Of a DNA stretch of 64,000 nucleotides, positions 35,336 to 44,556 are shown piece by piece; the first letter of the stretch is position 1, and every line of letters starts with the position of its first letter. Position numbers and translations under genes: made by a program. The notes under the pieces were generated by a model. It was not told the DNA's origin and did not search any database. It was given only the letters and a program-made list of their open reading frames with translations. Origin of the DNA: an uncultured Lachnospiraceae bacterium (GTDB lineage Bacteria; Bacillota; Clostridia; Lachnospirales; Lachnospiraceae); NCBI GenBank assembly GCA_900317585.1, contig ONHG01000012.1, positions 1 through 64,000 of the forward strand. Reading direction: 5' to 3'.

Positions 35336-35357
35336 ATCATACCTCATACTTAAAAAT

Positions 35358-36080
35358 TTATTTGCCGGAATTTATCTGCATAAGCGCATCCGTTTCAGCC
35401 TGTGTCAAAGCTCTGTAAGTCCCTGTTTTAAGGTCATCAGGCAGCTTAAGCGGTCCCATGGATATTCTCTTTAAATAGATTACCCTCTTTCCAAGCGCCT
35501 CAAACATCCGCTTGACCTGATGGAATTTTCCCTCTGTTATCGTAAGCTCAATCTCGGATACGCTGCCGCTTTTTTTAATGACAAGCTCCGCAGGCTTTGT
35601 AGGTCTTTCCTCGCCTATATCAATGCCCTCTTTAAACCTGATGATATCATCCCAAGTCACCTCACCATCAATACGTGCGTAGTAAGTCTTTGCCACGTGC
35701 TTTGAAGGACTTAAGAGCTCGTGCGAAAGTGCTCCATCATTTGTGATAAGTAAAAGCCCCTCCGTGTCTATATCAAGCCTTCCGACAGGAAACAGATCAT
35801 CATGCACAGCATCCGTGATATAGTCCATGACGGTCTCATGCAAATTGTCCTTTGTAGCAGAGACACAGCCTGAGGGCTTATTAAACAGATAGTATTCATA
35901 TTTCTTGTATTCTATTTTGCTGCCGTTTAAGCAGACCTCATCTGTATCAGGATTTACCTTAGTCTCAGGCTTTACGGCCACAGTGCCATTTACCGCTATC
36001 TGCCCGGTTTTTATAAGTTTTTTTACCTCGGAGCGCGTTCCAAGCCCCATTTCTGATAAAAATTTATCTAATCGAATCAT
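35358..36080 (-). CDS. RsuA/RluB-family pseudouridine synthase
   Basis: A 240-residue synthase acting on rRNA. It has an N-terminal S4 domain ([20 protein letters not shown]) and the catalytic Asp in [18 protein letters not shown] (about residue 104), then [18 protein letters not shown] 36080 has GGAGAGAGA upstream and matches the family N-terminus. It is divergent from the ylbJ-like gene, with only 30 nt between them. Confidence 0.94.
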   Translation of the reverse strand: MIRLDKFLSEMGLGTRSEVKKLIKTGQIAVNGTVAVKPETKVNPDTDEVCLNGSKIEYKKYEYYLFNKPSGCVSATKDNLHETVMDYITDAVHDDLFPVGRLDIDTEGLLLITNDGALSHELLSPSKHVAKTYYARIDGEVTWDDIIRFKEGIDIGEERPTKPAELVIKKSGSVSEIELTITEGKFHQVKRMFEALGKRVIYLKRISMGPLKLPDDLKTGTYRALTQAETDALMQINSGK

Positions 36081-36110
36081 ATTGATATCTCTCTCCACAT
36101 ATACTGTCAC

Positions 36111-37061
36111 ATGAGTAAAAACAAACTAAAAAAATCGCTGTTCATCGCATTTATACTGCTCTTTTGCATTTATTACATATTGTTTCCGGCACAGGTGAGT
36201 GCGTGCGCTAAAGCAGGCATAATGCTATGGTTCAACCAGATATTCCCTCTGCTTTTTATATTTACGATTTTATCCAATCTGATTATATCTACAAATGTGC
36301 TGCAATCTGTCCCTAATAAATATATCATGCTGCTTACATACTTTATAGGACTGATTTTTGGATTTCCTATAGGAGCAAAGCTGACAGCCGATTTTTACTA
36401 TATTGGATATATAGACCAAAAACACGCAGAAATATTAAGTGCCCTGTCCAATCACTTCAGCCTGCCTTTTATCATAACATATGCATTGTCAGACCAGTTA
36501 GGCATACATAACCACTACAGTATTTATCTCGTATCCCTCTACCTGCCCTCTGTATTTGGTGTATTAATTATGCTTTCACTAACAAAAAACGGTTCAGATT
36601 TCCAATCACATAATTTAAGCAATACAGATTGTCTCACACAAAAAATTCCGGCTCAAGGATTTAAGCTTAACATGCAAATCGTTGATGCCGGAATAATGAA
36701 AGGATTTGAAACCCTCATAAAACTCTGTGGATATATTGTATTATTCTCTATAATTGCACGCATGCCACGGATTATAGCAGATAAAGCTATTATTCAAAAG
36801 CCTGTATTTATCGACATAATCAGCTCGTTTCTAGAGGCGACAAACGGTATAAGTATAATCTGTGAAATACCTGTATCACACATCTTAACACGGATGCTAT
36901 GTATTGCACTGCTGTCATTTGGTGGCATATCATGTATAGTCCAGACAAAATCAATTTTTCAGGGCCAACAATATAACCTGAAAAATTATATACTGCTCAA
37001 ATCCATAATGAGCATTTCTTCATGCCTGATATTTATTATGTTATTTTGCATCCTCGTCTGA
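36111..37061 (+). CDS. YlbJ-like sporulation/gate-domain membrane protein
   Basis: A 316-residue integral membrane protein with about eight hydrophobic helices. It resembles the YlbJ/nucleoside-recognition (Gate) family: FGFPIGAKLTADFYYIGYI (about residues 85-103) is close to the conserved loop, and a second half begins DAGIMKGFETLIKLCGY. YlbJ acts in spore cortex formation in Bacillus. No strong ribosome-binding site is visible before ATG 36111, so the start is uncertain. The gene is more AT-rich than its neighbours, and its last 21 nt overlap the convergent coiled-coil gene. Confidence 0.72.
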   Translation: MSKNKLKKSLFIAFILLFCIYYILFPAQVSACAKAGIMLWFNQIFPLLFIFTILSNLIISTNVLQSVPNKYIMLLTYFIGLIFGFPIGAKLTADFYYIGYIDQKHAEILSALSNHFSLPFIITYALSDQLGIHNHYSIYLVSLYLPSVFGVLIMLSLTKNGSDFQSHNLSNTDCLTQKIPAQGFKLNMQIVDAGIMKGFETLIKLCGYIVLFSIIARMPRIIADKAIIQKPVFIDIISSFLEATNGISIICEIPVSHILTRMLCIALLSFGGISCIVQTKSIFQGQQYNLKNYILLKSIMSISSCLIFIMLFCILV

Positions 37062-37727
37062 GTCAGAACCTGAAATATTCGTAATCTCAATATCTGTTTC
37101 TGAATCATCTGCTGTTTCCTGTGCCTCATAAGCTTCCTGTGTCAAAGGTTCATTGTCCTCTGTCTCAGGCTCCGCTGCCTTATCCTCTTCCGGTGGGAAT
37201 AGCTCTGCCCTGTTTGATGCGACAACATCCTCAAAATGCTGTAATGAATTAATCAGGCTCTCATAATTTGTCTTTGATGCCTCTATGGATCCCGTAAGTA
37301 TATCCTCAATGCTCTTAAGCTGGCTGTCTGTATATGCCATAGCACTCATCCTGAGGTTATTGGCCTCGTTTGTGGCATTGTCAAGAATCTCCTGTGCCTG
37401 CTTTGTGGCAATCGATACTACTTCATTGGCCTGTTCATATGCCTGCTGCATAATCTGATGCTCACTGACAAGCTCATTTGTCTGGATCTGTGCCTGCGCG
37501 ATTATCTGATCAGCCTTCGCCTGTGCATCAGCAAGGATAGCCTCCTTATTGCTGATAATCTTCTGATATCTCTTGACCTCCTCAGGCGTCTTTGTCCGAA
37601 GCTCAGAAAGCAGCTCCTCTAACTGCTCACGATTGACAAGGATCTTGTTTCTTGAAATAGGTGACGGCTTGCAGCCATCAATATAATCTTCGATTTCTTC
37701 AATAATCTGTTCCATTTTACTGCTCAT
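37041..37727 (-). CDS. coiled-coil, ATPase-subunit-H-like protein
   Basis: A 228-residue protein. Residues ~40-175 form long charged, Ala/Gln-rich heptads (AILADAQAKADQIIAQAQIQ), and the last ~45 residues are an acidic tail rich in Glu/Asp. Such proteins are often named vacuolar ATPase subunit H-like or DivIVA-like; there is no ATPase operon here, so the name is structural only. ATG 37727 has AAGGAGACAG upstream. It lies 14 nt after coaD and probably ends the rimO-pgsA-rsmD-coaD operon. Confidence 0.75.
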   Translation of the reverse strand: MSSKMEQIIEEIEDYIDGCKPSPISRNKILVNREQLEELLSELRTKTPEEVKRYQKIISNKEAILADAQAKADQIIAQAQIQTNELVSEHQIMQQAYEQANEVVSIATKQAQEILDNATNEANNLRMSAMAYTDSQLKSIEDILTGSIEASKTNYESLINSLQHFEDVVASNRAELFPPEEDKAAEPETEDNEPLTQEAYEAQETADDSETDIEITNISGSDSDEDAK

Positions 37728-37741
37728 GAAATACTGTCTCC

Positions 37742-38227
37742 TTACCTGGTAATATTGTATTTAGCATAAATTCTATCAATGAACTGTTCAGGTACGAACT
37801 TTGATATATCCCCTCCGTATGATGCAAATTCCTTGACAATTGTAGAACTTAAATATGAATAATTGAGGCTAGAGGTGAGAAAAATCGTCTCTATTTCCGA
37901 ATTCTGCACTCCGTTAGCCTGTGCAATCTGCAGCTCATACTCAAAATCTGTCACTGCACGCAATCCTCTTATTATGATTGTTGCATTGATTTCCTTCATG
38001 TAGTCAACTAAAAGTCCTTCGAAGCACCCTACCCTGACGTTTGGTATATGTGCTGTCATTTCCTTTATCATACTAACACGTTCTTCCAAAGAAAACAACG
38101 AGTTTTTTGCACTATTATTGAGTACTCCGACAACCAGCTCGTCCACTATCTTGGCTGAACGCTCTATTATATCCAGGTGTCCAAATGTCACCGGATCAAA
38201 GCTTCCCGGATAAATTCCTACCTTCAT
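37742..38227 (-). CDS. coaD: phosphopantetheine adenylyltransferase
   Basis: A 161-residue enzyme making dephospho-CoA. The nucleotidyltransferase motif is [14 protein letters not shown] (residues 8-21), and [17 protein letters not shown] (about 122) carries the ISSTxxR-equivalent. ATG 38227 follows TAGGAGATACAAT. It is 10 nt after rsmD, the usual pair. Confidence 0.97.
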   Translation of the reverse strand: MKVGIYPGSFDPVTFGHLDIIERSAKIVDELVVGVLNNSAKNSLFSLEERVSMIKEMTAHIPNVRVGCFEGLLVDYMKEINATIIIRGLRAVTDFEYELQIAQANGVQNSEIETIFLTSSLNYSYLSSTIVKEFASYGGDISKFVPEQFIDRIYAKYNITR

Positions 38228-38237
38228 ATTGTATCTC

Positions 38238-38789
38238 CTATGCACGCTTTATGAAAACATGCTTGTTTGTCTTATAGATTTTTTCTTTGACTATCTCATA
38301 GCCAAGTTCTGTGAGATAATCAAAATCAGTATCGTTTGAAGCCTCAACCACAATAAGCGTATCATCTTTAAGAATGTCACTGTCAGAAAGTGCAATAAGC
38401 ACTTCCTTTTCAAGCTCCTTATTGTATGGCGGATCCATAAACACGATATCAAATTTGTATTTGCCCTCAAGAGTACGTACTGCCGTGACAGCATCCGTCA
38501 TCATAAGCTTTGAGACCTTATCAAACTTTGTAAAACGGATATTGTCCTCGATGCATGAAGCAGCTTTTCTTGAATTCTCCACAAATACAGCATAAGCTGC
38601 ACCGCGGCTTAACGCTTCAAGTCCTATCTGTCCGCTTCCGGCAAACAGATCTAAAAAATATGCTCCGGGAACATCAAACTGCATGACATTAAAAAGAGTC
38701 TCCTTCGTCTTGTCAGTAGTCGGTCTTGTATCTTTTCCCTCAATAGTCTTTAGAGGGAGGCTTCTCGCCGTTCCTGCTATTATTCTCAT
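38238..38789 (-). CDS. rsmD: 16S rRNA m2G966 methyltransferase
   Basis: A 183-residue SAM-dependent methyltransferase. The N-terminus [15 protein letters not shown], the SAM-binding [20 protein letters not shown] (about 43) and the catalytic DPPY in [11 protein letters not shown] (about 118) are diagnostic. It is followed closely by coaD and preceded by pgsA. Confidence 0.96.
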   Translation of the reverse strand: MRIIAGTARSLPLKTIEGKDTRPTTDKTKETLFNVMQFDVPGAYFLDLFAGSGQIGLEALSRGAAYAVFVENSRKAASCIEDNIRFTKFDKVSKLMMTDAVTAVRTLEGKYKFDIVFMDPPYNKELEKEVLIALSDSDILKDDTLIVVEASNDTDFDYLTELGYEIVKEKIYKTNKHVFIKRA

Positions 38790-38809
38790 ACTTTTCTCCC
38801 TGTTATAGT

Positions 38810-39358
38810 CTATTTCTGGTCCTTTAAAACATCCTTGTTCTTTGCGATATAGTCAATAAGTGAAACAACTGTGAGCACAAGTGCCACATATATGAGGAGT
38901 GTTCCAAGGATATTTAACCAGCCAAGCTGTAGATTGATATTAAAAATAATAACAATAACCATAAGCATCTGGAAGGTTGTCTTAAACTTTCCCCAATAGC
39001 TTGCTGCAATGACAATTCCATTGTCTGATGCAACGAGTCTGAAACCGCTTATGATAAACTCTCTTGCAATGATAATAAGCACAACCCATACAGGGATAAG
39101 CTTTAAATCAACAAGGCATATCATTGCAGAGCATACAAGCAGCTTGTCTGCAAGCGGATCCATAAATTTGCCGAAATTGGTAACAAGATTGTATTTTCTT
39201 GCAATTTTTCCGTCAGCCATATCGGTCAGACTTGCAATGATAAATATCGCAAGTGCTATATAATTTCCGTATCCGTCAAAAAACGGTGAAATAAGGAAAA
39301 ATACAAAAAACGGAATAAGTATCACTCTTAAGATTGTAAGTTTGTTTGGTAAACTCAT
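38810..39358 (-). CDS. pgsA: CDP-diacylglycerol-glycerol-3-phosphate 3-phosphatidyltransferase
   Basis: A 182-residue, multi-helix membrane enzyme for phosphatidylglycerolphosphate synthesis. The CDP-alcohol phosphotransferase motif D-G-x2-A-R-x8-G-x3-D-x3-D is seen as MADGKIARKYNLVTNFGKFM followed by DPLADK. It overlaps the end of rimO by 4 nt, so the two are coupled. Confidence 0.96.
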   Translation of the reverse strand: MSLPNKLTILRVILIPFFVFFLISPFFDGYGNYIALAIFIIASLTDMADGKIARKYNLVTNFGKFMDPLADKLLVCSAMICLVDLKLIPVWVVLIIIAREFIISGFRLVASDNGIVIAASYWGKFKTTFQMLMVIVIIFNINLQLGWLNILGTLLIYVALVLTVVSLIDYIAKNKDVLKDQK

Positions 39359-40680
39359 TTTACAAGTTCTCCTATCAAATCATATTCATACGCACCGGTC
39401 ACCATAACCTTGCATATATCGCCGGTCATAAGTGTCTCATCAGTGTTGATGAATATATATCCGTCAACATTCGGTGCATCTCTGTATGTACGGCCGATAT
39501 AAGCATTTTCATCAGCCACCTTGCCCTCTATGAAAACATATAATTCTTTACCTTTTAGTGTCTCATTTTTATCAAAAATGACCTCTTCCTCAAGCTCCAT
39601 GACATCAGCCTGCCATTCAGCCTTTATATCCTCATCTATCTGGTCAGGCATTGCAGCTGCCTTTGTGCCCTCCTCCGGAGAATACGTAAAGGCTCCCAGA
39701 CGGTCAAACTCCATATCATTTACAAACTTCATAAGTTCCTCGTGATTATCCTGTGTCTCACCCGGGAAGCCACATATGAGTGTGGTTCTTAATGTGATAT
39801 CAGGTATTCTCTCACGCAGCATTCTGATACGCTCCATAAGCTCAGACTTTGTTGTTTTTCTGCCCATACGCCTTAAAATATCGTCATTGCAGTGCTGGAT
39901 TGGCATATCCAGATAATGGCATACCTTCTCATCCTTTATCATGGACTCTATAAGCTCATCGTATATCTCCTCGGGATAGCAGTACATAATCCTTATCCAG
40001 AACAGCCCGCTTATCTTGTTGAGCTCATCTAAAAGCTTATGAAGTGACTTCTCACCATACAAATCCACTCCGTAAAGTGTGGTCTCCTGGGCAACAAGTA
40101 TAAGCTCTTTTGCTCCCTGCTCCACAAGGCTCTTCGCCTGCTCAATCAAATCCTCCATCGGCACACTTCTGTAACGGCCTCTGACAGATGGAATGACACA
40201 GTAGGTACAGTTTTTATTGCACCCCTCTGCTATCTTAAGGTAAGCAAAATGTCCTCCTGTGGTGACAATACGCTTTGTCTTTATGCTGGGAAGCCCCTCT
40301 AAGGTGTGCAGATTGCTGTATCTGTGTTTTTCAAGTGTCTCATGGACAGCTTCAACTATAGTATCATATGAATTGGTGCCAAGTATGGCATCAACCTCTG
40401 GGATTTCCTTAAAAATCTCATCCTTGTATCTTTGTGCCAGACAGCCTGTCACAATAAGTGATTTGCATTTGCCTGTCTCCTTATACTGAGCCATCTCGAG
40501 AATTGTATTGATACTCTCCTCCTTTGCATCACCTATGAAGCAGCAGCTGTTTACGATAATGATATCAGCCTGCGTCTCATCATCGGTCATCTCAATGCCG
40601 TCATTTGCAAGCATGCCTATCATATACTCTGAATCCACAAGGTTTTTATCGCATCCAAGCGAAATAAATAATAATTTCAT
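39355..40680 (-). CDS. rimO: ribosomal protein S12 methylthiotransferase
   Basis: A 441-residue radical SAM enzyme adding a methylthio group to an Asp of S12. The N-terminal MTTase cluster Cys residues appear in SLGCDKNLVDSEYM and VNSCCFIGDA. The radical SAM motif is CNKNCTYCVIPSVRGRYRS, and the TRAM domain is C-terminal. ATG 40680 (MKLLFISLGC) has GAGAGG upstream and matches the family start. Confidence 0.96.
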   Translation of the reverse strand: MKLLFISLGCDKNLVDSEYMIGMLANDGIEMTDDETQADIIIVNSCCFIGDAKEESINTILEMAQYKETGKCKSLIVTGCLAQRYKDEIFKEIPEVDAILGTNSYDTIVEAVHETLEKHRYSNLHTLEGLPSIKTKRIVTTGGHFAYLKIAEGCNKNCTYCVIPSVRGRYRSVPMEDLIEQAKSLVEQGAKELILVAQETTLYGVDLYGEKSLHKLLDELNKISGLFWIRIMYCYPEEIYDELIESMIKDEKVCHYLDMPIQHCNDDILRRMGRKTTKSELMERIRMLRERIPDITLRTTLICGFPGETQDNHEELMKFVNDMEFDRLGAFTYSPEEGTKAAAMPDQIDEDIKAEWQADVMELEEEVIFDKNETLKGKELYVFIEGKVADENAYIGRTYRDAPNVDGYIFINTDETLMTGDICKVMVTGAYEYDLIGELVK

Positions 40681-40710
40681 AGTACCTCTCAAATGTAAGT
40701 ATTTACAATT

Positions 40711-40740
40711 AAAAGGGAAAGACAAAACAGCCTTTCCCCT
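40711..40740 (-). terminator. terminator after rpoZ
   Basis: On the minus strand, GGGAAAG pairs with CTTTCCC (40721-40715) around a 10-nt loop, followed by TTTTAATT. It lies just past the rpoZ stop and before rimO, whose expression may rely on readthrough or a weak local promoter. Confidence 0.75.
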
Positions 40741-40746
40741 CCTAGA

Positions 40747-41007
40747 TTAAGCCTCTTCGCCTTCGTCTAAATCCTCATCATCTGAGACGATTCTGACAGC
40801 TCCCGTGTACAGCTCCTCTACAGCAATAGATAATGACTTATTGCACTTAGGGCGTGCGATAAGTGGTTCTGCACCATCAATAATCTGGCGTGCACGCTTT
40901 GCTGCAGCAATAACGATAGAATAACGGCTGTTTACTACCGGCTCTTCACCTATCTCTACATTGTTATTTACTACCTTCATTAACTCTACATACGATGGAT
41001 GTATCAT
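40747..41007 (-). CDS. rpoZ: RNA polymerase omega subunit
   Basis: An 86-residue omega subunit, which helps assemble the beta-prime subunit. The family core SRYSIVIAAAKRARQIIDG is present, and the tail is acidic. It lies 1 nt after gmk in the conserved yicC-gmk-rpoZ cluster. Confidence 0.95.
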   Translation of the reverse strand: MIHPSYVELMKVVNNNVEIGEEPVVNSRYSIVIAAAKRARQIIDGAEPLIARPKCNKSLSIAVEELYTGAVRIVSDDEDLDEGEEA

Positions 41008-41008
41008 A

Positions 41009-41668
41009 TTATTTATCTCCTTTCGAAAAGCTTAAAAGCTCTTTTCTCATTTTATTTATAAAATCTATATTTGATGATACCAGATAATCCTGATTCTTTT
41101 TTGTGTCGTCAGAGCTGTGGATGATGTCATTCACAAGCTCTACACAATCGTCAAGCTTATCATTTACCACTAAATAATCATATTTCTCTATGCCTAAAGA
41201 CTCCTCATATGCTCTTGAAAGTCTCTGTGCACAGACCTCTTTTGTCTCTGTGCCTCTTCCTACAAGCCGGTCCTTAAGCTCATCTGCACTCGGCGCTGAC
41301 ACAAACATAAGCACCGTATCAGGAAACTGCTTCTTTATCTTTAAAGCTCCCTGGATTTCTATCTCAAGAATCACATTCTTTCCGGCGCTAAGCTGCTCAT
41401 TGACATATGACTTTGGTGTGCCGTAGTAATGATCTACATACCTGGCATACTCAAGCAGTCCATCTGCCTTTATCATCTGTTCAAATTCTTCCTCTGAGAT
41501 AAAAAAATACTCTCTGCCATGCTCCTCACCCGGCCTTGGACCTCTGGTCGTGGCTGATACGCTCAGTGCATAATCATCACCATGCTTTGCCATAAGCTCC
41601 TTCATGATAGTACCCTTTCCGGAACCCGAAAAGCCTGAAAAAACAACTAATTTTCCTGTGTTACTCAT
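41009..41668 (-). CDS. gmk: guanylate kinase
   Basis: A 219-residue kinase converting GMP to GDP. The P-loop is FSGFSGSGKGTI (about residues 9-20), and the GMP-binding region is SATTRGPRPGEEHGREYFF. The ATG at 41668 has GGAGATTGTG upstream; a GTG one codon earlier is the alternative. It is followed by rpoZ and preceded by yicC. Confidence 0.97.
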   Translation of the reverse strand: MSNTGKLVVFSGFSGSGKGTIMKELMAKHGDDYALSVSATTRGPRPGEEHGREYFFISEEEFEQMIKADGLLEYARYVDHYYGTPKSYVNEQLSAGKNVILEIEIQGALKIKKQFPDTVLMFVSAPSADELKDRLVGRGTETKEVCAQRLSRAYEESLGIEKYDYLVVNDKLDDCVELVNDIIHSSDDTKKNQDYLVSSNIDFINKMRKELLSFSKGDK

Positions 41669-41683
41669 CACAATCTCCTAAAA

Positions 41684-42562
41684 TTACTCAATATTTTGAA
41701 TCTGTTCCCTGACTTTTTCTATATCAGTTTTAAGACTGATGCCTGTGTCAGAAATCTTAAGATCATTGGACTTTGAAAGGATGGTATTCGCCTCACGGTT
41801 CATCTCCTGTGCGAGGAAATCAAGCTTTCTTCCCACACTGCCACCGGCATTTAGCGAATCCTTCATGGAAAGGATATGGCTTTTGAGCCTGACTGTCTCC
41901 TCATCCACACAGATCTTGTCCGCAAAAATAGTGACCTCCTGGGCTATTCTTGAATCATCAAGCTGATTGTCTGCAAGCAGCTCTCTTAGTTTTTCCTCAA
42001 GACGCGCACGGTATTCGACAATAATCTGTGGCGAACGCTCCTCAATGAAATCAACATATGATACCATATTATCGAGCTTTTCGCAAAGGTCTTTTTTAAG
42101 ATTTTCTCCCTCGCGCACGCGGCTTTCAACAAATGGCTCAAATGCACCGCGAAGAGCCTTCTCAAGACAGCTCCACAGCTCATCCTCATCTACAGGCTGC
42201 TCCTCCATCGCAAATACCTCCGGATATCTCGACAGCGTGCTCACTCTTATATCATTCTCCAGTCCGAATTCCTCCGCCATCTGATTCAGGTACTTAAGAT
42301 ATTCTCCCGCGAGAGCCTTATTATACTGCAATGAGAGATTATTTTCTGTAAAATCCTCATATGTGATATAAATATCAACCTTGCCACGCTCTATGTACTC
42401 CTTAAGCAGAGTCCTTATTGCACTCTCGAAGAAATTGAGCTTTTTAGGCATCTTGATATTGACATCCAGATATCTGTGATTTACAGATTTTACCTCAACT
42501 GTAATCTTACGGCTTGCATCTGCGTACTCGTATCTGCCAAAGCCGGTCATACTTTTAATCAT
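41684..42562 (-). CDS. yicC: YicC/YloC-family endoribonuclease
   Basis: A 292-residue protein starting MIKSMTGFGRYEY, the invariant family N-terminus, with VEVKSVNHRYLDVNIKMPK and the C-terminal KLDFLAQEMNREANTILSKS. Family members have been shown to be RNA endonucleases. ATG 42562 has AAAGGAAAAATT upstream; the same frame stays open upstream through the divergent promoter region and into rqcH, with no family match there. It is first in yicC-gmk-rpoZ. Confidence 0.95.
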   Translation of the reverse strand: MIKSMTGFGRYEYADASRKITVEVKSVNHRYLDVNIKMPKKLNFFESAIRTLLKEYIERGKVDIYITYEDFTENNLSLQYNKALAGEYLKYLNQMAEEFGLENDIRVSTLSRYPEVFAMEEQPVDEDELWSCLEKALRGAFEPFVESRVREGENLKKDLCEKLDNMVSYVDFIEERSPQIIVEYRARLEEKLRELLADNQLDDSRIAQEVTIFADKICVDEETVRLKSHILSMKDSLNAGGSVGRKLDFLAQEMNREANTILSKSNDLKISDTGISLKTDIEKVREQIQNIE

Positions 42563-42595
42563 AATTTTTCCTTTCGCATATGCATAGATGAGTTT

Positions 42596-42624
42596 ATTAT
42601 ATAACTCCTTGAGATTTTCGTCAA
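42596..42624 (-). promoter_or_regulatory. yicC-gmk-rpoZ promoter
   Basis: TTGACG (42624-42619), a 17-nt spacer and TATAAT (42601-42596) on the minus strand. It overlaps the divergent rqcH promoter. Confidence 0.8.
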
Positions 42625-42636
42625 ATATATTATAAT
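42609..42636 (+). promoter_or_regulatory. rqcH promoter
   Basis: TTGAGA (42609-42614), a 16-nt spacer and TATAAT (42631-42636). Its -35 and spacer share bases with the yicC promoter, so the two cannot be occupied together. Confidence 0.75.
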
Positions 42637-42701
42637 ATAAATATTCATGATTATAAATATTCAGCAATTTAGAATATTTACAGGAAATAAGGAGGAACAT
42701 C

Positions 42702-44444
42702 ATGGCTTTAGACGGAATAGTCATTTCAAATATAGTTGCAGAGCTAAACAGCACGATACTAAACTCAAAAATCAGTAAAATCGCAGAACCTGAGGCAGAT
42801 GAGCTGCTTCTTACCCTAAAGGGACCAAACGGCTCGTTCAGGCTTTCGATGTCTGCAAGTGCATCGCTTCCATTCATCTACCTGACACCCACAAATAAGG
42901 TAAGCCCTCTCACTGCCCCTACATTTTGCATGGTTTTAAGAAAGCATATAGCAAACGGACGCATCACAAAGATTTACCAGCCGGGCATGGAGCGTATCAT
43001 AAACTTTGAAATCGAGCACTTAAACGAGATGGGCGATCTATGCCACAAGGTGCTTATTATCGAGCTGATGGGCAAATATTCAAACATCATCTTTACCGAC
43101 TCCGATGGTACGATAATAGACAGTGCCAAGCGTATTCCCGCATCCGTAAGCTCTGTGCGTGAAGTGCTTCCGGGCAGAGCCTACACCATCCCCGCGACAC
43201 AGGAGGATAAATATAATCCTCTGACTGTAGATTCGAAACAGTTTGTGGATATTATATCAGCAAAGCCGCTTACTGTTTCAAAGGCTATCTACTCATCCTT
43301 TTCCGGCATCAGCCCCCTTGTGGCAAATGAGCTGGCTCACCGGGCAGGCCTTGACGCGGACTCCCCTGTAGCTGCCTACTCACACGATGAGCTTTTGCAC
43401 CTGGGAAGCAACTTCACATGGATGATGGAGGACATAAAAAATAATCGTTTTACGCCGAATATCGTGCGTGACGGCAATGAACCAAAGGAATTTTCTTCAA
43501 TAGAGCTGACTCAGTATAGCGATTTAACGGTCACAAAATATGAATCTATATCAGAGGTTTTAGAGCTTTACTACTCTGAGAGAAACACCTATACACGTAT
43601 ACGCCAGAAGTCAGCCGACCTGAGAAAACATGTAAATACCCTCCTGGAGCGAAACCAGAAGAAATATTCCCTGCAGATGAAGCAGCTTAAGGACTCCGAA
43701 AAACGCGAAAAGTACAAGGTGTACGGCGAGCTTATCAACGCATTCGGCTACGGACTTACACCGGACGACAAGTTTCTTGAAGCTGCAAACTATTATGATG
43801 ACAACAAAATCATCAAAATCCCTATCGACAACACAAAAACTCCTGCCGAGAACGCGCAGAAATACTTTGACAAATACGGAAAGATGAAACGTACTGCCGA
43901 AGCATTGAACGAGCTGATTCTTGAAACAAAAGGTCAGATAGACCATCTCGAATCAATTCAGAATTCACTGGATATTGCTTTAAGCGCTGACGACCTCGTC
44001 CAGATAAAGGATGAGCTGATAGAATACGGTTTTATCAAAAAAGGAAAGGGTTCAAGGAAACAGAAGGTAAAGAGCAAACCCTTCCACTATATCTCATCAG
44101 ACGGCTTTGATATGTACGTTGGCAAAAACAACTACCAGAACGATGAGCTCACCTTCAAGCAGGCAACCGGAAACGACTGGTGGTTCCATGCCAAGGGCAT
44201 GCCCGGCTCACATGTCATCGTAAAAGCCGAAAACAAAGAGCTGCCGGACAGCACCTTTGAGGAGGCCGGCAAGCTCGCAGGCTACTACTCAAAGGGAAAA
44301 AATGCCGACAAGGTAGAGATAGACTATCTGCAAAAGAAAAATATCAAAAAGCCAAACGGTGCCGCAGCCGGCTTTGTCGTGTATTACACAAACTATTCTC
44401 TCACGATTCACCCGGATATATCCGATATCAGGCAGATTGAGTAA
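42702..44444 (+). CDS. rqcH: RqcH, NFACT-family ribosome quality control factor
   Basis: A 580-residue NFACT protein (also annotated as FbpA-like). It binds obstructed 50S subunits and adds Ala tails to stalled peptides. Visible parts are NFACT-N (MALDGIVISNIVAELNSTIL), HhH-containing middle, a long coiled coil (about 285-340, 395-440), and NFACT-R with the conserved GNDWWFHAKGMPGSHVIVK. AAGGAGGAACATC precedes the ATG. It is monocistronic, with a terminator shared with recG. Confidence 0.95.
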   Translation: MALDGIVISNIVAELNSTILNSKISKIAEPEADELLLTLKGPNGSFRLSMSASASLPFIYLTPTNKVSPLTAPTFCMVLRKHIANGRITKIYQPGMERIINFEIEHLNEMGDLCHKVLIIELMGKYSNIIFTDSDGTIIDSAKRIPASVSSVREVLPGRAYTIPATQEDKYNPLTVDSKQFVDIISAKPLTVSKAIYSSFSGISPLVANELAHRAGLDADSPVAAYSHDELLHLGSNFTWMMEDIKNNRFTPNIVRDGNEPKEFSSIELTQYSDLTVTKYESISEVLELYYSERNTYTRIRQKSADLRKHVNTLLERNQKKYSLQMKQLKDSEKREKYKVYGELINAFGYGLTPDDKFLEAANYYDDNKIIKIPIDNTKTPAENAQKYFDKYGKMKRTAEALNELILETKGQIDHLESIQNSLDIALSADDLVQIKDELIEYGFIKKGKGSRKQKVKSKPFHYISSDGFDMYVGKNNYQNDELTFKQATGNDWWFHAKGMPGSHVIVKAENKELPDSTFEEAGKLAGYYSKGKNADKVEIDYLQKKNIKKPNGAAAGFVVYYTNYSLTIHPDISDIRQIE

Positions 44445-44499
44445 GCAGATTATACTTATTTCATAACAATTTCATAACCATTCCAAAACGCTTAAAGTA

Positions 44500-44540
44500 A
44501 AAAGCTGATATACACATGCATGCTATATCAGCTTTTATTT
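44500..44540. terminator. bidirectional terminator between rqcH and recG
   Basis: A 13-bp perfect inverted repeat (44500-44512 and 44524-44536) with an 11-nt loop. It is followed on the plus strand by T-rich sequence and flanked by A residues on the other side. Confidence 0.88.
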
Positions 44541-44556
44541 TAGCCATTTAAGCTCA

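Noticed and set aside
42563-42877. Upstream extension of the yicC frame
   Set aside because: It would run through both divergent promoters and into rqcH; the family start MIKSMTGFG is at 42562.
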